Source: Polyangia bacterium (lineage in GTDB: Bacteria > Myxococcota_A > Polyangia > Polyangiales > Sandaracinaceae). Taken from it: a DNA stretch of 48,730 nt. A program made the position numbers and the translations under genes. The stretch covers positions 1 through 48,730 of the forward strand of contig JAUHXR010000025.1 of assembly GCA_030426845.1 (NCBI GenBank). Reading direction: 5' to 3'. The notes beneath the pieces were generated by a model that was not told the origin of the DNA, ran no database searches, and was given only the letters and a program-made list of their open reading frames with translations. This document shows positions 36,169 to 43,685 of the stretch, piece after piece; within the stretch, counting starts at the first letter, position 1; each line of letters starts with the position of its first letter.

Positions 36169-37767
36169 ATGCGCGTCGAATCGGACTTCCTCGTCCTCGG
36201 GAGCGGGATCAGCGGCCTCACCTTCGCCCTCGAGGCCGCACAGCACTCGCGGGTGGTGGTCGTCACCAAGGGCCAGATCGACGACTCCAACACCAACTGG
36301 GCCCAGGGCGGCATCGCCGCCGTCATGGATCCGCAGGACTCCTTCGACGAGCACGTCAAGGACACCGTCGCGACGGGCTACGGGCTCGGCAAGATCGACG
36401 TCATCCGCGCCGTCGTCGAGGGCGGCCCCGACCGGGTCCGCGAGCTCATCGAGATGGGCGCGCGCTTCGACATGCGCGACGGGAGCGACGACGAGCTCGA
36501 CCTGACGATGGAGGGCGGCCACCACCGGCGGCGCGTCGTCCACGCGGGGGACATCACCGGCCGCGAGGTCCAGCGCGTCCTCGCCGCGGCCGCGCTCGCG
36601 CACCCGAACGTCGAGGTCCTCGAGCACCACATGGCGGTCGACCTCATCGAGCTGAGCAAGTTTGGTGGCCCCCATCAGGTCGCGGGCGCCTACGTGCTCG
36701 ACGAGAAGGCGGGCGAGGTCCACACCTTCGTCGCGCGCGCCACGATCCTCGCGACCGGCGGGGCCGGCAAGGTCTACCTCTACACCTCGAACCCCGACGT
36801 CGCGACCGGCGACGGAGTGGCGATGGCGTACCGCGCGGGCGCGCTCATCTCGAACATGGAGTTCTTCCAGTTCCACCCGACCGCGCTCTACCACCCCAAG
36901 GCCAAGAGCTTCCTCATCAGCGAGGCGCTGCGCGGCGAGGGCGGCATCCTGCGGCTCGCGGACGGCGACGCGTTCATGGCGCGGCACCACGAGATGAAGG
37001 ACCTCGCGCCGCGCGACGTCGTAGCGCGGACGATCGACTACGAGATGAAGCGCACCGGCGCCGACAACGTGTTCCTCGACATGACGCACGAGGACGCGGA
37101 CTTCCTGCGCGAGCGCTTCCCCAACATCCACGCCGAGTGCATGCGCTGGGGCATCGACATGACCAAGGAGCCGATCCCGGTCGTGCCGGCCGCGCACTAC
37201 ATGGTCGGGGGCGTGGTGGTCGACAAGGACGGCAAGACCAAGATCGAGGGCCTCTGGGCGATCGGCGAGGTCACCTGCACCGGGCTCCACGGCGCGAACC
37301 GGCTCGCCTCGAACTCGCTCCTCGAGGGCCTCGTGTTCGGCAAGCGCTGCGCGGAGAACATCGGCCGCCCCACCGGCCGCTTCGCCGACCCGCCCGACTG
37401 GGACACCGGCAGCGCGGCGGCCTCCGACGAGGCGGTCGTCGTCAGCCAGAACTGGGACGAGATCCGCCGCTTCATGTGGAACTACGTCGGCATCGTGCGC
37501 AGCGACCGCCGCCTCCGCCGCGCCGCGCGCCGGGTCGCGCTGCTCAAGGACGAGATCCGGCAGTACTACTGGGAGCACCTCGTCACCCGCGATCTGCTGG
37601 AGCTGCGCAACATCGCCGATGTGGCCGAGATGATCATCGCGTGCGCCACCATCCGCCGCGAGAGCCGCGGGCTGCACTACACGATCGACTACCCGGAGAC
37701 GCGGGACGACTACGCGAAGGACTCCCTCATCGTCTATGGCGAGCCCCCGCACCTGTCGGGGCGGTGA
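36169..37767 (+). CDS. nadB: L-aspartate oxidase
   Basis: A 532-residue flavoprotein of the normal length for NadB, which oxidises L-aspartate to iminoaspartate in de novo NAD synthesis in the cytoplasm. The FAD site LGSGISGLTFALEAA is at residues about 9-23, followed by NTNWAQGGIAAV, HRRRVVHAGDITG, the FHPTALYH and GEGGILR blocks, the HYMVGGVVVD motif and GLHGANRLASNSLLEGLVFG, which contact FAD and substrate. nadA and nadC are not in the window. The gene stands alone, divergent from the lytic transglycosylase. Confidence 0.96.
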   Translation: MRVESDFLVLGSGISGLTFALEAAQHSRVVVVTKGQIDDSNTNWAQGGIAAVMDPQDSFDEHVKDTVATGYGLGKIDVIRAVVEGGPDRVRELIEMGARFDMRDGSDDELDLTMEGGHHRRRVVHAGDITGREVQRVLAAAALAHPNVEVLEHHMAVDLIELSKFGGPHQVAGAYVLDEKAGEVHTFVARATILATGGAGKVYLYTSNPDVATGDGVAMAYRAGALISNMEFFQFHPTALYHPKAKSFLISEALRGEGGILRLADGDAFMARHHEMKDLAPRDVVARTIDYEMKRTGADNVFLDMTHEDADFLRERFPNIHAECMRWGIDMTKEPIPVVPAAHYMVGGVVVDKDGKTKIEGLWAIGEVTCTGLHGANRLASNSLLEGLVFGKRCAENIGRPTGRFADPPDWDTGSAAASDEAVVVSQNWDEIRRFMWNYVGIVRSDRRLRRAARRVALLKDEIRQYYWEHLVTRDLLELRNIADVAEMIIACATIRRESRGLHYTIDYPETRDDYAKDSLIVYGEPPHLSGR

Positions 37768-37783
37768 GGGGAGCGAGCCGAGG

Positions 37784-37803
37784 CCCCTGCCCCTGCCCCT
37801 GCC
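37784..37803. repeat. CCCCTG hexamer repeat, three units
   Basis: Three CCCCTG copies in the convergent gap after nadB, followed by two GACCCGAA units near 37808-37823. Same hexamer as at 34973 and 25536. Confidence 0.85.
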
Positions 37804-37849
37804 TCCGACCCGAAGACCCGAAGACCCGGGTCGAGGGTAAGGGCAACGC

Positions 37850-40162
37850 TTATTGCGTGTGGCTCCCCCGCCGGATCGCGCGCCAGAGGCTCGAGAACCG
37901 ATCCGTCCACGCCCTCGCCGGATCGCCCGCCGGCAGGACCGCGGTCGAGCTCAGGCCCGCGAGATCCTCGTCGCGCCGCGCGAGCACCACGTAGCTCGCC
38001 GAGTCGTCGACCACGAACCGGGTCGACAGGCCGAGCGCGGCCGCGCCGTTGGCGACGACCCCGGGCAGATCGAGCGCGCGGTTCGACAGGTGCAGCACCG
38101 CCCAGCCGCCGGGCGCGAGCTTGTCCATGTAGAGCGCGAGCGCCTCGGTGGTGAGCAGGTGCGCGGGCACCGAGTCCGAGCTGAACGCGTCGACCACCAG
38201 CAGCGCGAGCGCGCCGTCCGGCTCCTCGGTCAGCGCGACGCGGCCGTCCGCGAGCTGGATCTCCAGATCATCCGTCGGCGTGTTGGCGAGGTAGGTGAAC
38301 AGCGCCGGGTCGCGCGCGAGCTCGGCCACCGTCGGGTCGATCTCGAAGTAGCGCCACGGCTCGCCTGGCTCCGCGTAGCACGAGAGCGCGCCCGTCCCGA
38401 GGCCGACCACCGCGGTGCGCCCGCGGCGGCCGCGCGCGCGGTGGGCCAAGAAGATCCGCCCCGCCGGTCCGTCGTGCACGTAGTAGGGCCGCGGCACGCA
38501 GGCGTCTCGCTCGTCGAGGCGCTGCAGGCCGTGCAGCGTCGTCCCGTGCAGCAGCGCGTGCGCGCCGTCGCGCTCGATCACCCGGACCACCCCGAAGAAC
38601 GAGCGCACGCTCTCGACCCGCGCCCCGTCCGGCGACAGCGTCGCCGCCGCCGTCAACAGCGCGAGCAAGCAAAGCGTGTAGCGGCGTCGGAGCGGCATCC
38701 AGCGGTAGCTGTAGAGCGCGGCCGGCGCGAGGATGAGGACGGCGGCGTGCTCCGGCTCGGTCAGCCCGACGAGCGGCGCGATCAGCGCGCCCGCGGCGAC
38801 GAGGACCGCGACCACCGCCACCTGCACGAGATCGCGCCCGAGCGCGCGGTCCGGCCGCACCACGCCCTCGCGCGGCCGCAGCCCGCAGGCGAGCGCGATC
38901 GCGACCGGGTACTCGTAGAGATCGGGCAGGACCGCGGGCGCGATCACCGAGGCGACGAGCGTGCCGAGCACCCCGCCGAGCGCGAGCCACACGTAGAACT
39001 CCGGCAGCCGCGCGACCTCCGGCGCGGCCCGCGCGAGCCGCCGGTGCAGCAGCCACGACGCGGCGCCGAGGAACAGGCAGTGCATCGTCAGGATCAGCGC
39101 GAGCGGCTCGTTCGAGTGGGTGAGGCTCACGTAGATGAGCACCACCGCGACGAGGCACATCGCGCGCCCGAGCCACGGCGGCGGCTCGCCGAGCGCGTCG
39201 CTGAACGCGAGCACGTAGCTCCCGATGTAGATCGCGAGCGGGATCACCCAGAGCAGCGGCAGCGGCGCCACGTCGAGCGAGAGCACCGACGACGCCCCCG
39301 CGAGGAGCAGCGCCGGCACGAACGAGAGCGCGATCCACCGCAGCCGCTCCCGCACCGGCCCGCCGGTCGCCGCCGCGTCGTCGCTCCGCGCGTCGTCGCT
39401 CCGCGCGTCGTCCTCCCGCGCGTTGTCGTCCCGCGCGTTGTCGCTGGCGTCGTCGTCCCGGGCGGTGTCGCTGGCGTCGTCGTCCCGGGCGGTGTCGCTG
39501 GCGTCGTCGTCCCGGGCGGTGTCGTGGCTGGTCGCGTCGTCGTTCGTCTCGTCGCCGTCCGCCCGCGCCGCGCGTCCGAGGCGCAGCACCCCGATCCCGG
39601 CCGCGAGCACCCCGACCGTGATCACCCCGACCCCGATCCGGAACCCGAGCGCCTGGGTCGGCACGTCGAAGAGCGGCTCGATCGCGATCGGGTAGGCGAT
39701 GAGCGCGAGCAGGCTCCCCGCGTTGCTCGCCGCGTAGAGGAAGTAGGGCCGCCGCCCGGCGACGCGCCCAAACCAGAGCGAGAGCAGCGGCGCGGTGGCG
39801 CTGAGGGCGACGAAGGACGGCCCGAGGTTGAGCCCGAGGAACGCGAGCGCGTAGCGCGTCGGGTGCTCGACGGCCGAGATGGCGATCGGCGTCGACAGCG
39901 CGCCGAGCGGCCCGAGCGCGAGGGCGGTGACGAGGACCGCGGCGTGGATCGCGACCCCGACCCGCGCGTCCCGCAGCCGCCCGAGCGCCCACACGTAGCC
40001 GTAGCCGACGAGCAGCGCGGCCTGGAAGAAGAGGAGGCACGCCGTCCACGCACCCGGCACCCCGCCGAGCTGCGGCAGCAGGGCCTTGCCCGCGAGCGGC
40101 TGGACGGCGAAGAGGAGGGCCGCGCTCGCGAAGAGGGTGAGGATGTACAGCGCCGCCCGCAT
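37850..40162 (-). CDS. Membrane-fused spermidine-synthase-like protein
   Basis: The start at 40162 (MRAALYILTLFASAALLFAVQPLAGKALLP) is the family's usual N-terminus; upstream codons are Arg/Gly-rich noise. The 770-residue protein has two blocks of transmembrane helices separated by a 60-residue acidic loop (ARDDDASD-type repeats, about residues 210-265). The C-terminal 250 residues are a Rossmann methyltransferase-like spermidine synthase domain: VVGLGTGALSCY, FEIDP, and VDAFSSDSVPAHLLT. Fused proteins of this kind are common in myxobacteria, but their substrate is not known. It converges on nadB. Confidence 0.88.
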   Translation of the reverse strand: MRAALYILTLFASAALLFAVQPLAGKALLPQLGGVPGAWTACLLFFQAALLVGYGYVWALGRLRDARVGVAIHAAVLVTALALGPLGALSTPIAISAVEHPTRYALAFLGLNLGPSFVALSATAPLLSLWFGRVAGRRPYFLYAASNAGSLLALIAYPIAIEPLFDVPTQALGFRIGVGVITVGVLAAGIGVLRLGRAARADGDETNDDATSHDTARDDDASDTARDDDASDTARDDDASDNARDDNAREDDARSDDARSDDAAATGGPVRERLRWIALSFVPALLLAGASSVLSLDVAPLPLLWVIPLAIYIGSYVLAFSDALGEPPPWLGRAMCLVAVVLIYVSLTHSNEPLALILTMHCLFLGAASWLLHRRLARAAPEVARLPEFYVWLALGGVLGTLVASVIAPAVLPDLYEYPVAIALACGLRPREGVVRPDRALGRDLVQVAVVAVLVAAGALIAPLVGLTEPEHAAVLILAPAALYSYRWMPLRRRYTLCLLALLTAAATLSPDGARVESVRSFFGVVRVIERDGAHALLHGTTLHGLQRLDERDACVPRPYYVHDGPAGRIFLAHRARGRRGRTAVVGLGTGALSCYAEPGEPWRYFEIDPTVAELARDPALFTYLANTPTDDLEIQLADGRVALTEEPDGALALLVVDAFSSDSVPAHLLTTEALALYMDKLAPGGWAVLHLSNRALDLPGVVANGAAALGLSTRFVVDDSASYVVLARRDEDLAGLSSTAVLPAGDPARAWTDRFSSLWRAIRRGSHTQ
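39375..39515 (-). repeat. 15-bp and 27-bp in-frame tandem repeats
   Basis: Four 15-bp units of the GCGTCGTCGCTCCGC type (39375-39434, the first two identical) pass into three 27-bp units (39435-39461, 39462-39488, 39489-39515). Both keep frame and encode the acidic loop of the spermidine-synthase-like protein. Confidence 0.85.
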
Positions 40163-40465
40163 CGGCGGAGGCGTGGATAGCACGCCCCCCAGGCGACCCC
40201 CAGAATCCCGTGCCCGCGCCCGAGATCCCAGGCCCGTCCCCGAGCTCCAAGCCACCGGCCGCGATCCCAGGCCCGTCCTCGATCCCCCCGCGCAGCAGCC
40301 CGCAGCGCCGCGCACCGGCCCAGGGAGAGCGCGGGGGGGACAGCGCGGGGGGACGCTCCGACCTTCTCGAGCTTGTGCGACGTTTGGCAAACAAGTTCGG
40401 AAGGTTCGGCCCCCCGTCACCACAAAGAAGCTGCCGTTGCGTCCGCAAGTGGTAGGCTCTGACCT
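40163..40465. other. Divergent intergenic region of 303 bases
   Basis: Contains two exact copies of GATCCCAGGCCCGTCC (40224-40239 and 40263-40278) and two copies of AGCGCGGGGGGA-like sequence near 40329-40353. The right third (about 40376-40450) is more AT-rich and probably holds a promoter, but no convincing -35/-10 pair is seen. No gene. Confidence 0.45.
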
Positions 40466-40726
40466 GTGACGCAGCGCCCCCTACGCGAGCCGCTCGAGGA
40501 GATGGTCGAGGAGCTCGCGCGGCGACGCAGCGAGCCCCCGCCCCGAATGTTCCACGCCGGGGCGAGCGTCGTCCGCGAGGCGCTCGAGCAGCGCGTCGGC
40601 CTCCAGGTCGAGGACGACCAGATCGAGGACGTCCTCGTCGCAGGCGAGGGCCGCGCGTCGAGCGGTGAGTGGACGGTCGAGCGGGTGGGGCCGGGCGACT
40701 TCCGCTTCCGCCGCCGCGAAGACTGA
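40466..40726 (+). CDS. Small charged protein, unknown function (86 aa)
   Basis: Starts with GTG in the only plausible coding frame here; no clear ribosome site. The sequence is helical and charged (REPLEEMVEELARRRSEPP, then REALEQRVGLQVEDDQIEDVL) and ends in a strand-like WTVERVGPGDFRFRR. It has no signal peptide, Cys or known motif. It converges on the metalloprotease gene. I do not recognise it. Confidence 0.55.
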   Translation: MTQRPLREPLEEMVEELARRRSEPPPRMFHAGASVVREALEQRVGLQVEDDQIEDVLVAGEGRASSGEWTVERVGPGDFRFRRRED

Positions 40727-40789
40727 GCCTCCCCTCCCAGCCTCCAACGTGCTCGTGGACATGCACGCTGAACGCCTGGGGGCGCTCCC

Positions 40790-41860
40790 TCAGCGCACGA
40801 ACGGGTGAAGGCTCACCACCCTCGCCTGCTCCCGGCTCAGCTCCCGCGCGGTCGCGCGCTGCGGCTGGGGGTGCATCAAGTTCGCCTCGTCGTCGACGTG
40901 CGCCAGCCCGAGAAAGTGGCCGAGCTCGTGGGCGAGCACGTGCGCGGTCGCCCGCGGATCGACCGGGGCCGGCGCGTCGTCGAACGCGTCGCACACCCGG
41001 CCCGGCAAGAACACCGCGTCCGCCGCGCCGCCCCCGCCGCCGCCCACCCGGCCGGTCACGCCGAGGACCGCGCCCGGCGTGCCCAGCGGGTCGACCCGCC
41101 GCAGGCACCCCGCGAAGACCACGTCGATCGTGGCCGCCGGCGCGGGCGGGGCGAGCGCGAGGAGCGCGTCGAGCGACCCCGCCTCCCGATCGCCGAAGCG
41201 CGACTCGGCCGGCGCGCCCGCGACCTCCACGACCTGCACCTCGGGCGTCAGCCCCAGCGGCGCGAGCTCGGCCGCGAGCGCGTCGACGAGCGTGGCCCGC
41301 GCCTCGGGCTGATCCTGCATCACGGAACGATCGGTGACGACGAACCGCAGCGCGAGCCGGCCCTCGGTAGGCCGCGCGACCGGCGACCACGCGACCTCGA
41401 GCGCGTCGGCGAGCGGCGCGCGCAGCGGCGTCCCGGTCGCGCAGCGCACCCGCTGGAACCGCAGCGGCCCGCTCCCCTCCACCACGTCGAGCGCGCCGCC
41501 CCGCGCCGCGTCGGCGCCCTCGAGCGCGAAGCACGTGTCGGGGTCGGCCGTCGTCCACACCGCGATCGGTCCGTCGACCGGCCGCGCGATCGGCGCGCTC
41601 CGCCCCTCCGCGTCGAAGCTCACGACCCCGAGCGGGGTGGCCTCGCCGCGCGGCCCGACCGGCCCCGCACAGCCCACCGCGCCGAGGACGGCGGACGCGC
41701 CGAGCGCCGCGAGGCCCCACGCCGCGAGACGCTGCCCGCCGCGACACAGTCCGCCGCGAGGCTGCTCGCCGCGAGGCTGCCCGCCGCGAGGCTGTCCGCC
41801 GCGAGGTCGCTCGCCGCGAGGCTGCCCGCCGAGCGCGAAGAGGCGCGCGCCGATCCCCAC
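40790..41860 (-). CDS. Matrixin-like zinc metalloprotease lipoprotein
   Basis: The GTG at 41860 is one base after the stop of the preceding gene and gives 356 residues. A basic, repetitive N-terminus (GQPRG-type units) runs into a hydrophobic stretch ending in a lipobox (VLGAVGC). Near the C-terminus (about 309-319) is HELGHFLGLAH, the HExxHxxGxxH zinc site of metzincins, followed by NLMHPQ as the Met-turn. Matrixins are secreted endopeptidases. The position at the end of a coupled operon with a vitellogenin-like protein suggests a processing role. The repeat-rich N-terminus is unusual before a signal sequence, so the true start may be later. Confidence 0.82.
   Translation of the reverse strand: MGIGARLFALGGQPRGERPRGGQPRGGQPRGEQPRGGLCRGGQRLAAWGLAALGASAVLGAVGCAGPVGPRGEATPLGVVSFDAEGRSAPIARPVDGPIAVWTTADPDTCFALEGADAARGGALDVVEGSGPLRFQRVRCATGTPLRAPLADALEVAWSPVARPTEGRLALRFVVTDRSVMQDQPEARATLVDALAAELAPLGLTPEVQVVEVAGAPAESRFGDREAGSLDALLALAPPAPAATIDVVFAGCLRRVDPLGTPGAVLGVTGRVGGGGGGAADAVFLPGRVCDAFDDAPAPVDPRATAHVLAHELGHFLGLAHVDDEANLMHPQPQRATARELSREQARVVSLHPFVR
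41740..41832 (-). repeat. 15-bp in-frame tandem repeat in the metalloprotease N-terminus
   Basis: About six diverged units of GCCGCGAGGCTGCCC (plus strand) that keep frame and encode GQPRG/GEQPR-type pentapeptides before the signal sequence. Confidence 0.8.
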
Positions 41861-41861
41861 G

Positions 41862-43685
41862 TCAGCCCGCCGCCCGCAGATCGGCCGCCGACACGAACGC
41901 GCCGAGGCGCTGCTTGAGCCGCAGGTCCGCCTCCGCGTGGAAGTGGGCCGCGAGGAGGCGGCGCACCTCGGGCTGCGCGCTCGCCGACCGGCCGAGCCAC
42001 TCGACGGCGGCCGCGCGCACCTCGAGGTGGGGTGAGGCGAGCTGGGTCGCCGCGAGCGCGAGGTCGGCCTCGCCGAGCGACGCCCCGTCGTCGAGCTGCC
42101 GCAGGCCGCGCAGGATCGACGCGGCGACCGCCGGGTCGGCCTCGTCAGCGAGGTGATCGGCGAGCCGCGCCCGCGCCGCGTCGGGCGAGAGCCGCCCGAG
42201 CGCCTCGGCCGCGTGGGCGCGCACCGAGGGCTCGGCCGCGTCGAGGCGCGCGGCGAGCGGCGCGGCGAAGCGGTCGTCGGCGCAGTTGCCCATCGCGTCG
42301 ATCGCCTGCACCACCTCCGCCCGCGCACCCGCGCCCTCGAGCTCGGCGCTCAGCGTGTCCCGCAGCGACTCGCCGAGCGCGCCGTCGGCGCGGCCCGCGA
42401 GCGTCCCGAGCCCGAGCCGGCTGACGTTGGCGACCATCGGCGAGCCGTCGTCGCGCGCCCGGGCGAGCAGCGCGTCGGCGACCGCCTGGCTCGGCGCGCC
42501 GTGCTCGGCGAGGGCGGCGGCCGCGCGGGCCCGGTTCACCTCGAAGAGCCTGTCGTCGTCCAGCGCCTCGACCAGCGCCGCGCGCGTCGCCTCGGTCCCC
42601 GCGCGCTGGAGCGCGAGGAACAGCGTGGCCTGGGCGTGCTCCGCGATGTCTCCGTCGCGCAGGGCCGTGAGCAGCTCCGCCGCCCCCTCGGGGTGCGCGC
42701 GCAGCCAGTCCGCGAGCATCCGCGCCGCGGGGAGCACGCCGTCGCGGCCCATCGCGTCGAAGACGCCGTGGAAGCGGCCGAGCGCCTCGTCGCGGCTGAG
42801 CGCGGCGATCGCCGGGTCGACCGGCGCCTCGCGCGCCTCGACCGAGCGCGCGTCGTCGAAGCGAGCCGCGTTGACGTCCGCGCGCGCCACCGGGCGATAG
42901 GCCGCGTCGCGCCGCGCCATCGAGAAGCGGTGCGCGATCGTGTGCCGCTCGCCGCTCGGCATCGAGAGCCTGAGCCGCTCCTCGCCGCGCACGTCCACGA
43001 TCGCGCGGGCGCTCGGGTCGTAGAGCGCGTCGGCCCGCGCCGAGAGGACCTCGAGCGTCACCCCGAGCCGCGCCGCCTCCGGGTCGGCCTCGTACGCGAC
43101 CTTGAGGCGCACCACGCGCACCGCGTCGGCGTCAGACCGCGCGCTGTAGCGCGCGACGTAGTCTCCGCCGCCGTCCACCTGCGCCGCCTGCCACGCGTCG
43201 GTCGCCGCGCCGGGCAGGACGATCTCGTTGGCGCGCAGGACGCTCGTCGCGAGGTGGCGAGCCGCCGGGCTCCACGCCTCGGGGAAGCCGATCTCGGTGA
43301 GCCGGCAGCGCGCGTCGACGCGGACGAAGAACGGCGCGCCCTCGAGCTCGTCGGCGCCCACGCGGTCGGCGGGCTCGGACAGCGACTGCGCGAGGCGCAC
43401 CTCGCTGAACGCCGCGCGCAGCAGCGCGGCGCCGGACACCTCGACCGCCTCGAGGCTGAGCACCCCGTCGAAGCGGTCTTCGGTGTCGGCGACCCCGACC
43501 CGCGACGTGACGTCGTACGCGCGGCGCTCGCCGGCGTCGAACGCGCACGCCAGGGTCGGCGCCGCGGCGGCCTCTCGGGCCGGGGCGGCCGGCGTCGGCG
43601 CGGGCAGGAGCGCCCACCCGCCGATCGCCGCGAGACCCAGGAGGCCGCAGACCACGGCGGCGCCTCGACCCGAGAGGCGGCTCAC
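41862..43685 (-). CDS. Vitellogenin-N / large lipid transfer protein-like, exported
   Basis: The GTG at 43685 overlaps the lipoprotein stop as GTGA; 607 residues with an N-terminal signal or anchor helix. Residues about 50-290 form a strand-rich domain with phrases of the vitellogenin N-sheet: AGERRAYDVTSRV, GAPFFVRVDARCRLTEIGF near 113, and a W-x-Q-x-DGGGDYVARYS block. From about 320 the chain is an alpha superhelix: AGTEATRAALVEALDDDRLF near 362, SRLGLGTLAG, and VVQAIDAMGNCADDRF near 456 followed by PSVRAHAAEALGRL, matching the GT..al, LG.L, ALGNAG and vR..A...L signatures of lipovitellin and MTP. The alternative is a plain HEAT-repeat protein with an unrelated beta domain. Confidence 0.7.
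   Translation of the reverse strand: MSRLSGRGAAVVCGLLGLAAIGGWALLPAPTPAAPAREAAAAPTLACAFDAGERRAYDVTSRVGVADTEDRFDGVLSLEAVEVSGAALLRAAFSEVRLAQSLSEPADRVGADELEGAPFFVRVDARCRLTEIGFPEAWSPAARHLATSVLRANEIVLPGAATDAWQAAQVDGGGDYVARYSARSDADAVRVVRLKVAYEADPEAARLGVTLEVLSARADALYDPSARAIVDVRGEERLRLSMPSGERHTIAHRFSMARRDAAYRPVARADVNAARFDDARSVEAREAPVDPAIAALSRDEALGRFHGVFDAMGRDGVLPAARMLADWLRAHPEGAAELLTALRDGDIAEHAQATLFLALQRAGTEATRAALVEALDDDRLFEVNRARAAAALAEHGAPSQAVADALLARARDDGSPMVANVSRLGLGTLAGRADGALGESLRDTLSAELEGAGARAEVVQAIDAMGNCADDRFAAPLAARLDAAEPSVRAHAAEALGRLSPDAARARLADHLADEADPAVAASILRGLRQLDDGASLGEADLALAATQLASPHLEVRAAAVEWLGRSASAQPEVRRLLAAHFHAEADLRLKQRLGAFVSAADLRAAG

Noticed and set aside
40790-41860. Start of the metalloprotease far upstream at 42328
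   Set aside because: That extension lies inside the vitellogenin-like gene in a shadow frame; the GTG at 41860 fits the operon spacing.
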